Part shown: piece after piece, positions 42,242-48,569 of the stretch | Numbering within the stretch: the first letter of the stretch is position 1 | How the letters are laid out: every line of letters begins with the position of its first letter | Source: an uncultured Gemmiger sp. | GTDB taxonomy: Bacteria > Bacillota > Clostridia > Oscillospirales > Ruminococcaceae | Length of the DNA: 64,000 nt | Assembly (NCBI GenBank): GCA_944388215.1 | Contig: CALXHT010000001.1 | Span: 1 to 64,000 of the forward strand | Direction of reading: 5' to 3' | Translations under genes and position numbers: made by a program | The notes under the pieces: generated by a model | Database searches by the model: none | The model's input: only the letters and a program-made list of their open reading frames with translations | What the model was told of the DNA's origin: nothing

Positions 42242-42380
42242 CCAGGGCAGCCAGAGAGCGAAGAAAGCCGCGCTCTGGCTGCTGAGGAAGGGCGTGGAGC
42301 TGGCCGCCGCTGCATTTGTGGCTGGTTGCACCTATGCCGTTGAGAAGGAGGGCAAGAGCCATGATATGCGGAATGTATAG
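42234..42380 (+). CDS. Small element protein, 48 residues, unknown
   Basis: GTG start overlapping the end of the previous gene by eight bases. The product is basic at the N-terminus with one hydrophobic stretch (VELAAAAFVAGCTYAV), so a small membrane peptide is possible. Its end overlaps the next gene. No family is recognised and the call rests on gene packing. Confidence 0.4.
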   Translation: MSDQGSQRAKKAALWLLRKGVELAAAAFVAGCTYAVEKEGKSHDMRNV

Positions 42381-42570
42381 CGGGCTTCCTGTACACGAAT
42401 TTGAAATTAAAGGCCACACTGTTGATGTTGTTCACAAAGACGGCAAAGGCATACGTGCAGGGATCAACCTGAAAACAGGTGATATCGTGGTACTTGCCCC
42501 GCCGGGCATAAGCTACCATCAAGCCGCGCTAGAATCTGTAGCAGCGTTGGAAAGGGGAGAGTTTCGTTGA
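42361..42570 (+). CDS. Small element protein, 69 residues, unknown
   Basis: ATG 42361 has a GGAGGGC site seven to nine bases upstream. The product (IKGHTVDVVHKDGKGIRAGINLKTGDIVVLAPPG) looks beta-rich. It overlaps its neighbours at both ends, as do other genes in this string. Confidence 0.55.
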   Translation: MICGMYSGLPVHEFEIKGHTVDVVHKDGKGIRAGINLKTGDIVVLAPPGISYHQAALESVAALERGEFR

Positions 42571-42755
42571 AAATCAAGATTACATACACCGAGTCGGAAA
42601 AGCAGATGTTTGAGAGTGTCCGTTCCGAGTTGATCCAAACAGTACCGGGACAACGGACGCACGAAAGCACTGCCCCCGGAGGGCGCCGTGTCTGGTATCT
42701 GACCAGTCGAAAAAACCAGAATGGCTCTTCACAGCGCACGGGCAATATGGTATAA
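42567..42755 (+). CDS. Small element protein, 62 residues, unknown
   Basis: TTG start overlapping the previous stop, with GGAAAGGGGAG upstream. It is a charged basic protein with no recognised motif. A promoter and terminator-like hairpin follow inside and after its 3' end. Confidence 0.5.
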   Translation: MKIKITYTESEKQMFESVRSELIQTVPGQRTHESTAPGGRRVWYLTSRKNQNGSSQRTGNMV

Positions 42756-42756
42756 T
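42728..42756 (+). promoter_or_regulatory. Promoter ahead of a terminator-like hairpin and the sigma-like genes
   Basis: TTCACA at 42728-42733 and a perfect TATAAT at 42751-42756 are 17 bases apart. The promoter overlaps the 3' end of the 62-residue gene. Confidence 0.65.
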
Positions 42757-42762
42757 ATCCAC

Positions 42763-42846
42763 ACTAAGTACCGCCGCAAAGGTTAGCCGAACAGGCGCAG
42801 GGAAACAGTTTGAATGCTGTTCCTTGCGCCTGTTTTCTTTTGCGGC
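42763..42846 (+). terminator. Structured leader with terminator, attenuator or small RNA
   Basis: ACAGGCGCA at 42791-42799 pairs with TGCGCCTGT at 42825-42833, and the stem continues inward to CAG/CTG; TTTCTTTT follows. An outer pair, GCCGCAAA (42773-42780) with TTTGCGGC (42839-42846), encloses the hairpin and part of its U-run. The unit starts at the promoter at 42728, so it could be an attenuator for the sigma-like genes or an 80-nt RNA. Confidence 0.6.
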
Positions 42847-42872
42847 AAATTAAGGAAAGGAGGCCGGAAATA

Positions 42873-43217
42873 GTGAAGAATGTGGCGGCCCGGCGGGCAT
42901 GGCTGAACCGATATCGGCAGGCGATCAAGCGGGAAGACGCTTTGTGCGCCCGCATCGAACAGGCGGCAGCGCCCCTGGTAGAATGGCGAGAACAACTCGC
43001 CTTGCAGGTGGTACAGGGCCTTGCCGTCCGCCGGGAGGTTGAGCAGGCCATTGAAAGGCTGCCGGACGCTATGCAAGTTTGTGTGTTGCGGTACCGCTTC
43101 CTAGCGTGTATGACCACCAAGCAAACGGCCCAAAGGCTGGGGCATACCGCCGGGCAGATAAACCGCATACAGGCCGCCGCGCTGGATGCGCTGACGGTGC
43201 CAGAGGTGCAAGCATGA
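42873..43217 (+). CDS. Phage-type transcriptional regulator (DUF1492/ArpU-like, sigma region 4 type)
   Basis: A 114-residue protein. The C-terminal half has a sigma-4-like helix-turn-helix: AIERLPDAMQVCVLRYRFLACMTTKQTAQRLGHTAGQINRIQAAALDAL. Such proteins drive late genes in phages and related elements. GTG 42873 is chosen for a perfect AAGGAGG site nine bases upstream. ATGA overlap with the next gene. Confidence 0.7.
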   Translation: MKNVAARRAWLNRYRQAIKREDALCARIEQAAAPLVEWREQLALQVVQGLAVRREVEQAIERLPDAMQVCVLRYRFLACMTTKQTAQRLGHTAGQINRIQAAALDALTVPEVQA

Positions 43218-44080
43218 ATGAAACGAACCTAGAGCGAAGCGAGAAGAACACAGCCACCGCTGGGCAGCAGGAAGCAAACGCAGCGCTTGCAGCTCTGGCC
43301 GCCACCGGCAATGCCTTTGCCCTGGGGCAACTGTGGGAGATCAATAAAGGGCTACTGCGCTCCATGTTCTGGAAGTGGTACCCGGCCAATAAAGCACTTG
43401 CCGACGCCCACGGTCTGACGGCGGACGATTTCGAGCAAGATGGCTATTTTGCCGTCCAGTATGCCGCCGAGCACTACGACCCAGGCAAGGGCTTTGCGTT
43501 CTCCACATGGCTTGCTTACGCCATGAAACGGCAGATACAGCAGACCTTGACAGGCGGCCACCGGCGCAACATCATCGGGCCGGATGGAAAGACGCGGCAG
43601 GTATCCGCCAATCCTCTGGATCACTGTACCAGCCTGGATGTCCAACTGGATACGGAGGATGACGGCGCGGCTACCTTGGGGGAGATACAACCAGACCTAA
43701 CCGCTGCCGAGGCGTTCCAGAATGTAGAGGAACGAATCTATCAGGAAGAACTACACGCTGCCCTGGAAGAAGCTTTGCACAAGTTGTCCGAGCGGGAAGA
43801 AATGGTTATACGGGGCCGTTTCTATGAGCAAAAGACCTTGAAAGAAATTGCCGCAGATGACGGAACTTCCCTTGAAAACGTGCGTCAGATAACAGCAAAA
43901 GCATTCCGCAATCTACGCAAAAATCCTCATCTACGCCGCTGGCATGATGAAATCATCACTTCCCATGCCTGGCGCGGAACCGGCTTAACAGCCTGGGCCG
44001 CTGGCGGCAGCGCGGAAGAACGCACCGTTGAGTACCTGGAAAGCCGCGGGGCGTACATAGGGGAGGAAAGCCCGCCGTAA
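43214..44080 (+). CDS. Element-encoded sigma-70 family factor
   Basis: A 288-residue protein with region 2 (DDFEQDGYFAVQYAAEHYDP, GFAFSTWLAYAMKRQIQQ) and region 4 (LSEREEMVIRGRFYEQKTLKEIAADDGTSLENVRQITAKAFRNLRK). The linker resembles region 3. It likely redirects RNA polymerase to element genes. Coupled to the preceding regulator by ATGA and followed by a hairpin. Confidence 0.83.
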   Translation: MNETNLERSEKNTATAGQQEANAALAALAATGNAFALGQLWEINKGLLRSMFWKWYPANKALADAHGLTADDFEQDGYFAVQYAAEHYDPGKGFAFSTWLAYAMKRQIQQTLTGGHRRNIIGPDGKTRQVSANPLDHCTSLDVQLDTEDDGAATLGEIQPDLTAAEAFQNVEERIYQEELHAALEEALHKLSEREEMVIRGRFYEQKTLKEIAADDGTSLENVRQITAKAFRNLRKNPHLRRWHDEIITSHAWRGTGLTAWAAGGSAEERTVEYLESRGAYIGEESPP

Positions 44081-44097
44081 ATACTAACAAAGACTAA

Positions 44098-44130
44098 CCC
44101 CGGCGGAGCCGATTTGGCAGCCCGCCGGGG
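44098..44130 (+). terminator. Terminator-like hairpin after the sigma factor gene
   Basis: CCCCGGCGG at 44098-44106 pairs perfectly with CCGCCGGGG at 44122-44130; the T-run is weak (TGCTTTG). The remaining gap to 44328 has no gene that I can support. Confidence 0.6.
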
Positions 44131-44328
44131 TGCTTTGTCTCGTTGTTCGTTCGTTGTTTGATGCGCTATCCCTTTTCCCGTCAATCGGCCCAGAGATGGA
44201 AAGGCCGACCCACGCCATGACGGCGGTGTGTTCGGCTGTTATCCAGGGGTGGGGGGATACCCCGCCCCGCCAGGGCAGCGCCCCATGCCGTCCAGCGCCG
44301 ATTTACACACAGGACGTTTCCCGGCGGG

Positions 44329-44889
44329 TCACAGCCCCAGCTCTTGCCGCAGCTGAGCCAGCCAGGCGGGCGGCGTGTCGGTGGTGGACAGCAGTTCGCC
44401 ATTGCGGTAGAACGCCACCACCCGGAACCCGTTTCCGTTGTCGTAGAAGGTAGCCTCGTTGCACAGCGGCAGCAGCTTGCCCAGGTCGCGGAACCGCCGG
44501 GCAAAGCGGCGCTCCACGTCCGTGCTGGCAATGTTGTGCCCGCCGTGCGCAACGCGGTTGGCGATGCGCTAGATGGATTCCTTGGCGGTGTCCAGCCCCA
44601 CATAGTACAGCCGCACCGTATAGCCTGCATCGCGGGCCGCGCGGGCCATTTTGCGGGAGAAACTGCCCGACAGGGTGCTTTCCTCGGTGAAGTCGATGCG
44701 CTGGGCCAGGCAGTCCTGCAACCGGGCCACAGCCGCCTGCCCGCCCGCGTATTCATCGCCGCCCAGCTGCGCGGTGATCTTGTCCGGGTCCACGATCACG
44801 CCCAAATCGTCCAGGCAGTCTTTCAGCACGCCGGACAGGCTGCTTTTGCCTGCGCCGTTGACGCCGCCTACAATGGTAAACATCGGCAT
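44329..44889 (-). pseudogene. Zeta-toxin-like kinase copy broken by one in-frame TAG
   Basis: A 187-codon frame with a start at 44889 (GAGGTG site) and Walker A GGVNGAGKSS, DPDKITAQLGGDEYAGG and FTEESTLSGSFSRKMARAA. It is close to the intact copy at 38112. A single TAG at 44569-44571 interrupts it at the position aligned to Leu in the intact copy (KESI-stop-RIANRV against QESLLRIENRV). The frame then continues correctly to the natural stop, with no other damage, so the mutation looks recent. Confidence 0.85.
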
Positions 44890-44891
44890 GG

Positions 44892-45101
44892 TTATTGCAC
44901 CTCCCCGGCGGGCGGTTCTTCCTCTGCGCCCACGCACTGATCTACGTATTCCAGCAGCTGCTTGTGTACGCTGTTGCCGTGCTCTTTGGCGTACTGGCGG
45001 AACTGTTCCGCCTTCTTCTTGCTTACCTTGCAACCCAAGACGGTCATGTTCTCTTTGTCCCACTTTGCGTTGCTGGCCTTTTTCTTTTCGGATACCGCCA
45101 T
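44892..45101 (-). CDS. Small DNA-binding-like protein, probable partner of the zeta-like kinase
   Basis: A 69-residue protein. KKKASNAKWDKENMTVLGCKVSKKKAEQFRQYAKEHGNSVHKQLLEYV fits a ribbon-helix-helix-like pattern common in mobile elements. It ends two bases before the kinase start, so it is co-transcribed and could be its antitoxin or operon repressor. The start has a GGAAAGGAGC site. Operator-like repeats lie in its promoter. Confidence 0.65.
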   Translation of the reverse strand: MAVSEKKKASNAKWDKENMTVLGCKVSKKKAEQFRQYAKEHGNSVHKQLLEYVDQCVGAEEEPPAGEVQ

Positions 45102-45133
45102 CTTATTGCCTGCTCCTTTCCTATTGTACCAAC

Positions 45134-45162
45134 AGTATAGCACAAAACGGCACGGTTTACAA
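45134..45162 (-). promoter_or_regulatory. Leftward promoter of the small DNA-binding protein/kinase pair
   Basis: On the minus strand TTGTAA (45157-45162) and TATACT (45134-45139) are 17 bases apart. The spacer carries a GCACGGTT block that recurs in the operator at 45182. Confidence 0.65.
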
Positions 45163-45181
45163 TGCTGAATTTTAACGAAAA

Positions 45182-45239
45182 AGCACGGTTAACATTGTGC
45201 AAGACGCCAGTAGACAAACACTGTTAACCGTGCTATAAT
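45182..45239 (+). promoter_or_regulatory. Rightward promoter with a 12-bp inverted-repeat operator
   Basis: AGCACGGTTAAC at 45182-45193 and GTTAACCGTGCT at 45223-45234 are perfect inverted repeats. TAGACA (45211-45216) and TATAAT (45234-45239), 17 bases apart, form a promoter that the second repeat covers. A third related block, GCACGGTTTAC, is at 45150-45160 in the leftward promoter. Confidence 0.65.
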
Positions 45240-45245
45240 GATACT

Positions 45246-45483
45246 GTCGAAAGGGACAAGGCACGGTGAAAACCTCCGGGGAACACCGATAAGCGCCAGA
45301 AACGGACTGCGCAACGTACTTGCACGCAAGGGTTAAACAAGCATCGGGCACTGGCCGCCTGCAACTGATCGGCAAAAGAAAAAGGCACCGCGAACGCCGA
45401 CCAAAGCAACCCGCGATGCCAAACCCAACCAAGGGCAGCCCCATTATAGCATGGGCCGCCCGCGATCTCAAGGAGGCATTCCC
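45246..45483 (+). other. Long untranslated leader of about 235 bases
   Basis: From the rightward promoter to the next clear ATG no convincing gene is seen. A hairpin (GGGCAGCCCCAT with ATGGGCCGCCC, about 45434-45462) lies just before the ribosome site. A 23-codon frame from 45416 lacks a ribosome site. The stretch may be a regulatory leader. Confidence 0.4.
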
Positions 45484-45606
45484 ATGAAAGTCTTTGTCTA
45501 CACCTTCCGCGATGGTTACCGCTGCTGGCAGTCCGCCATGAGCGCCGCCGAACGCCGGGCCGAGGAACGCAAGCACGGCCCGCTGGTCAGCAAGGCCCCG
45601 GCCTGA
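45484..45606 (+). CDS. Small element protein, 40 residues, unknown
   Basis: ATG with a perfect CAAGGAGG site. The product, MKVFVYTFRDGYRCWQSAMS followed by AAERRAEERKHG, is short and basic. No family is recognised; the strong ribosome site and packing with the next gene support it. Confidence 0.55.
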   Translation: MKVFVYTFRDGYRCWQSAMSAAERRAEERKHGPLVSKAPA

Positions 45607-45620
45607 AAGGAGGGCACACC

Positions 45621-45896
45621 ATGAGCAGCACCGAGTTGATCTCCCTCGTGGAGCAGTACCGCGAGGCGCAGCAGCTGATCGAAGCCGCCCAGGCAGAACT
45701 GGAAGCGATCAAAGCCCAGGTCACGGCCGAGATGGACCGCCGGGGCGTGTCGCAGATGGATGCCGGCACGCACCGCATCCGGCTGCAACAGGTGACTACC
45801 AGCCGCCTGGACAGCAAAGCATTGCGGGCCGCCGTCCCCGACCTGGCCGCCCGCTTTATCCGTCAGACCACAACCCGCCGTTTTACCGTTGCTTGA
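45621..45896 (+). CDS. Phage-type hypothetical protein, 91 residues
   Basis: Residues 5-45 are a heptad-rich helix (LISLVEQYREAQQLIEAAQAELEAI as two parts) followed by a beta-rich end TTSRLDSKALRAAVPDLAARFIRQTTTRRFTV. That ending is familiar from small Firmicutes phage proteins of unknown role. It is the last gene before the right attachment site. An AAAGGAGG site precedes the ATG. Confidence 0.65.
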   Translation: MSSTELISLVEQYREAQQLIEAAQAELEAIKAQVTAEMDRRGVSQMDAGTHRIRLQQVTTSRLDSKALRAAVPDLAARFIRQTTTRRFTVA

Positions 45897-45922
45897 CCCG
45901 CCTTTGCACTCGGTTTCAAAGC

Positions 45923-45946
45923 AAGTGCGGTCAAAACTGCGGTAAA
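45923..45946. repeat. Integrase arm-site repeats, right end
   Basis: AAGTGCGGTCAAAA at 45923-45936 and TGCGGT at 45938-45943 repeat, in the same orientation, the block at 36144-36168 near the left end. Confidence 0.6.
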
Positions 45947-45950
45947 GCAA

Positions 45951-45985
45951 AAAGAAAAAGCCTAAGAACTTGCGTTCCTAGGCTT
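45951..45985 (-). terminator. Terminator of tRNA-Val carried by the element
   Basis: On the minus strand AAGCCTAGGAAC pairs with GTTCTTAGGCTT (with one G-T pair) and is followed by a T-rich tail. It replaces the original terminator left at 35974-36000. Confidence 0.8.
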
Positions 45986-45992
45986 TTTTCTT

Positions 45993-46017
45993 TGGTGGAC
46001 GGTACAGGACTCGAACC
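45993..46017. repeat. Right attachment site
   Basis: This is the second copy of the 25-bp repeat at 36007-36031. It forms the CCA, acceptor and T-arm end of the intact tRNA gene. Confidence 0.9.
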
Positions 46018-46068
46018 TGTGACCTCCTGCACGTCAAGCAGATGCTCTACCAGCTGAGCTAACCGTCC
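45993..46068 (-). tRNA. tRNA-Val (anticodon GAC)
   Basis: A 76-base tRNA with encoded CCA. The acceptor GGACGGT pairs with ACCGTCC; D-arm GCTCAGCTGGTAGAGC; anticodon stem TCTGC/GCAGG with loop TTGACGT (anticodon GAC); T-arm ACAGG-TTCGAGT-CCTGT. The 25 bases at 45993-46017 are supplied by the inserted element and keep the gene functional. Confidence 0.96.
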
Positions 46069-46104
46069 ATATTCGGTTGCGCCGCGCTTCTTGCGACGCC
46101 AATA

Positions 46105-46133
46105 ATCATACCAAACCCGGAAGAAAAAATCAA
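46105..46133 (-). promoter_or_regulatory. Promoter of tRNA-Val
   Basis: On the minus strand TTGATT (46128-46133) and TATGAT (46105-46110) are 17 bases apart, about 37 bases before the tRNA. Confidence 0.65.
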
Positions 46134-46217
46134 GCCCTTTTTGCAAAAAAAATCAACTTTTTTTGAAAAGCACGGCAAAACGCCGTTTTTCTCATCCCGA
46201 AAAGCGGGAACGCACGG

Positions 46218-46246
46218 TGGACGGCACCGGAATTTTGTGGTATACT
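46218..46246 (+). promoter_or_regulatory. Promoter of ruvCAB
   Basis: TGGACG at 46218-46223 (weak) and TATACT at 46241-46246 are 17 bases apart. The start codon of ruvC follows about 25 bases after the predicted start site. Confidence 0.5.
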
Positions 46247-46276
46247 ATATCGGTTAAAGTGGGGAGGTGTAGAGAG

Positions 46277-46774
46277 TTGCGGGTACTGGGCATTGACCCC
46301 GGGTATGCCATCGTGGGCTGGGGCGTTGTGGAGTATGTGGGCAACCGGTTTGCTCCCGTGGGCTACGGCGCCATCCTCACCGAGAAGGACACCCCCTTTG
46401 AACAGCGCCTGTGCGAAATCTACGACGCGGTGCTGGATGTCTGCCGCCGGTATCAGCCGGAGGCCATCTCGCTGGAAAAACTCTACTACCAGCACAACCA
46501 GACCACCGTCATCGGCGTGGCGGAAGCCCGCGGGGTGATTCTGCTGGCAGCCGCCCAGTGCGGTGTGCCCGTCTACGAATACACCCCCATGCAGGTCAAG
46601 CAGGCCATCACCGGTTACGGCAAGGCCGTGAAGAAGCAGATTCAGGAGATGACCCGCATGATGCTGCACCTGGATACCATCCCCAAACCCGACGACACGG
46701 CGGATGCCCTGGGCATGGCCATTGCCCACTGCCATTGCAGCCGCAGCCGACTGATGGGTACCCGGCCGCGCTGA
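46277..46774 (+). CDS. ruvC: Holliday junction endonuclease RuvC
   Basis: A 165-residue endonuclease that resolves Holliday junctions with RuvAB. The N-terminal RVLGIDPGYAIVGWGVV carries the first catalytic Asp; LEKLYYQHNQTT the Glu; PKPDDTADALGMAIAH the last acidic residues. TTG 46277 is chosen because GGGGAGG lies ten bases upstream and the RVLGIDPG start then fits. First gene of ruvCAB. Confidence 0.95.
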   Translation: MRVLGIDPGYAIVGWGVVEYVGNRFAPVGYGAILTEKDTPFEQRLCEIYDAVLDVCRRYQPEAISLEKLYYQHNQTTVIGVAEARGVILLAAAQCGVPVYEYTPMQVKQAITGYGKAVKKQIQEMTRMMLHLDTIPKPDDTADALGMAIAHCHCSRSRLMGTRPR

Positions 46775-46810
46775 GCGCCGCGCCCCGTTTGAATCAGAAG
46801 GAAGGATACC

Positions 46811-47416
46811 ATGATCTATTGCCTGACCGGCAAAATTCTGAAAAAGACCCTGGACACCGCCGTCATCAGCTGCGGCGGTGTGGGCTATGCCGTGCAGATC
46901 CCCGCCACCACCGGCGAGGCGCTGCCCGCCCCGGGCCAGGATGGCACGGTCTACACCGTCATGAACGTCAGTGAGAACGACGTTTCCCTCTACGGCTTTG
47001 CCACCGAGGAGCAGCGGGACTGCTTCAAGATGCTCACCGCCGTCTCCGGCGTGGGCCCCAAGGCGGGGCTGGCCATCCTTTCGGTGATGAGCCCCGAAAA
47101 AATCGCCCTGGCTGCCTCTTCGGGGGACCACAAGGCCTTCACCAAGGCCTCCGGCGTGGGTCCCAAGCTGGCCCAGCGCATTACGCTGGAACTGAAGGAC
47201 AAGGTGGGCAAGGGCCTGGCCGACGGCACCGGCTTCGGCGGCGCCGACCTTTCCGCCGCGGTGCCCAGCTCCGCCCCCGCCCAGGCGGTGGCCGCCCTGG
47301 TCAGCCTGGGCTATACGCCCTCCGACGCGGCGGCCGCCGTGGCCCGGGTGGACGAGACCCTGCCTGTGCAGGACATCATCAAAGTGGCGCTGCGCGGCCT
47401 TTCGCGCGCCCGGTAA
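46811..47416 (+). CDS. ruvA: Holliday junction branch-migration protein RuvA
   Basis: A 201-residue protein with an OB-fold N-terminus (MIYCLTGKILKKTLDTAVISCGGVGYAVQIP), two helix-hairpin-helix motifs (VSGVGPKAGLAILSV and ASGVGPKLAQRITLELK) and a C-terminal RuvB-binding domain (AVAALVSLGYTPSDAAAAV). It binds the junction and guides RuvB. Lies 36 bases after ruvC. Confidence 0.96.
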   Translation: MIYCLTGKILKKTLDTAVISCGGVGYAVQIPATTGEALPAPGQDGTVYTVMNVSENDVSLYGFATEEQRDCFKMLTAVSGVGPKAGLAILSVMSPEKIALAASSGDHKAFTKASGVGPKLAQRITLELKDKVGKGLADGTGFGGADLSAAVPSSAPAQAVAALVSLGYTPSDAAAAVARVDETLPVQDIIKVALRGLSRAR

Positions 47417-47434
47417 AGGAGGGGACAGACCGCA

Positions 47435-48490
47435 ATGAATCAGGAATACACCGTGGACCCCAGCCGGCTGGTCAGTCCCGACGCCATCCCCGCCGATGCC
47501 GAGGAAGTCAGCCTTCGCCCCAAAACCCTGGACGACTATGTGGGCCAGGAGAAGGCCAAGGGCAACCTGCGGGTCTATCTGCGGGCGGCCCAGCAGCGGG
47601 GCGAGCCCATGGACCATATTCTGCTCTACGGCCCGCCGGGCCTGGGCAAAACCACGCTGGCGGGCATTGTGGCCCAGGAGATGGGGGTGCAGATCCGCAT
47701 CACTTCGGGCCCGGCCATCGAGAAGCCCGGCGACCTGGCTGCCCTGCTCACCAACCTGCAGGAGGGGGATGTGCTCTTCATCGATGAGATCCACCGCCTT
47801 TCCCGCCAGGTGGAAGAGGTGCTCTACCCGGCGCTGGAGGATTACGCCCTGGATATCATGATCGGCAAGGGTCCCAGCGCCCAGAGCATCCGCATCAACC
47901 TGCCCCGGTTCACCCTCATCGGTGCCACCACCCGGGCCGGACAGCTCACCGGGCCGCTGCGGGACCGCTTCGGCATCCTGCTCAAGCTGGAACCCTACAG
48001 CCCCAACGAGCTGGCCCGGATCATCACCCGCAGCGCCGGCATCCTGGGCATTCCCATCACCGAGGAAGGGGCTCTGGAACTGGCCCGCTGCAGCCGGGGC
48101 ACGCCCCGTATCGCCAACCGGCTGCTCAAGCGGGTGCGGGACTTTGCCACCGTCCAGGGGGACGGCACCATCGACGGGGAGACCGCCGTGGAGGCCCGCA
48201 AGTGGATGGATATTGACGAGATGGGCCTGGACGAGCTGGACCGCAGTCTGCTGCGCGCCATCATCGAGATGTACGGCGGCGGGCCGGTGGGTCTGGAAAC
48301 GCTGGCCGCCGCCCTGGGGGAGGAGAGCGTCACGCTGGAGGACCTGTGTGAGCCCTATCTGATGCAGATGGGAATGCTCACCCGCACGCCCCGGGGCCGC
48401 TGCGTGACCCGGCTGGCCTACGAGCATCTGCACATGGCGGTGCCCCGCCGCTTCGACGGGGAAGAGGACGGCCAGCAGAGCATGTTCTGA
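47435..48490 (+). CDS. ruvB: Holliday junction helicase RuvB
   Basis: A 351-residue AAA+ motor. Walker [12 protein letters not shown] lies near residue 65; Walker [21 protein letters not shown], sensor [18 protein letters not shown] and arginine-finger region follow; a winged-helix C-terminus ([20 protein letters not shown]) binds DNA. Complete, with a AAAGGAGGGG site and 18 bases from ruvA. Confidence 0.97.
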   Translation: MNQEYTVDPSRLVSPDAIPADAEEVSLRPKTLDDYVGQEKAKGNLRVYLRAAQQRGEPMDHILLYGPPGLGKTTLAGIVAQEMGVQIRITSGPAIEKPGDLAALLTNLQEGDVLFIDEIHRLSRQVEEVLYPALEDYALDIMIGKGPSAQSIRINLPRFTLIGATTRAGQLTGPLRDRFGILLKLEPYSPNELARIITRSAGILGIPITEEGALELARCSRGTPRIANRLLKRVRDFATVQGDGTIDGETAVEARKWMDIDEMGLDELDRSLLRAIIEMYGGGPVGLETLAAALGEESVTLEDLCEPYLMQMGMLTRTPRGRCVTRLAYEHLHMAVPRRFDGEEDGQQSMF

Positions 48491-48569
48491 GGAAGTCATC
48501 ACCGCACCGGCGGACAGGCCGGACGCATAGAATAGAAAAAACACTGCAACTGAAAGGAATTGATCGAGT

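Larger units (their letters stand above)
36007..46017. mobile_element. Integrative element of about 10 kb in tRNA-Val(GAC)
   Basis: A 25-bp direct repeat of the tRNA 3' end bounds the element (36007-36031 and 45993-46017). Inside are a tyrosine integrase at the left end, toxin-antitoxin genes, a CI/Cro-type switch, a RepA-like ATPase, small overlapping genes and two sigma-like regulators. There are no capsid, terminase, lysis or conjugation genes, so it is best described as a phage satellite-like or mobilizable genomic island. The switch region is more AT-rich than the host DNA. Confidence 0.88.

Noticed and set aside
44329-44889. Amber readthrough or pyrrolysine at the TAG in the zeta-like copy
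   Set aside because: The stop aligns with an ordinary Leu in the intact copy, and nothing nearby suggests recoding; a plain nonsense mutation is simpler.
45416-45487. A 23-codon gene just before the 40-residue protein
   Set aside because: There is no ribosome site and the frame has no recognisable content; the ATGA overlap alone is weak evidence.
48491-48569. glmS-type ribozyme before glmM
   Set aside because: The gap is 79 bases, too short, and the ribozyme belongs to glmS and not glmM.
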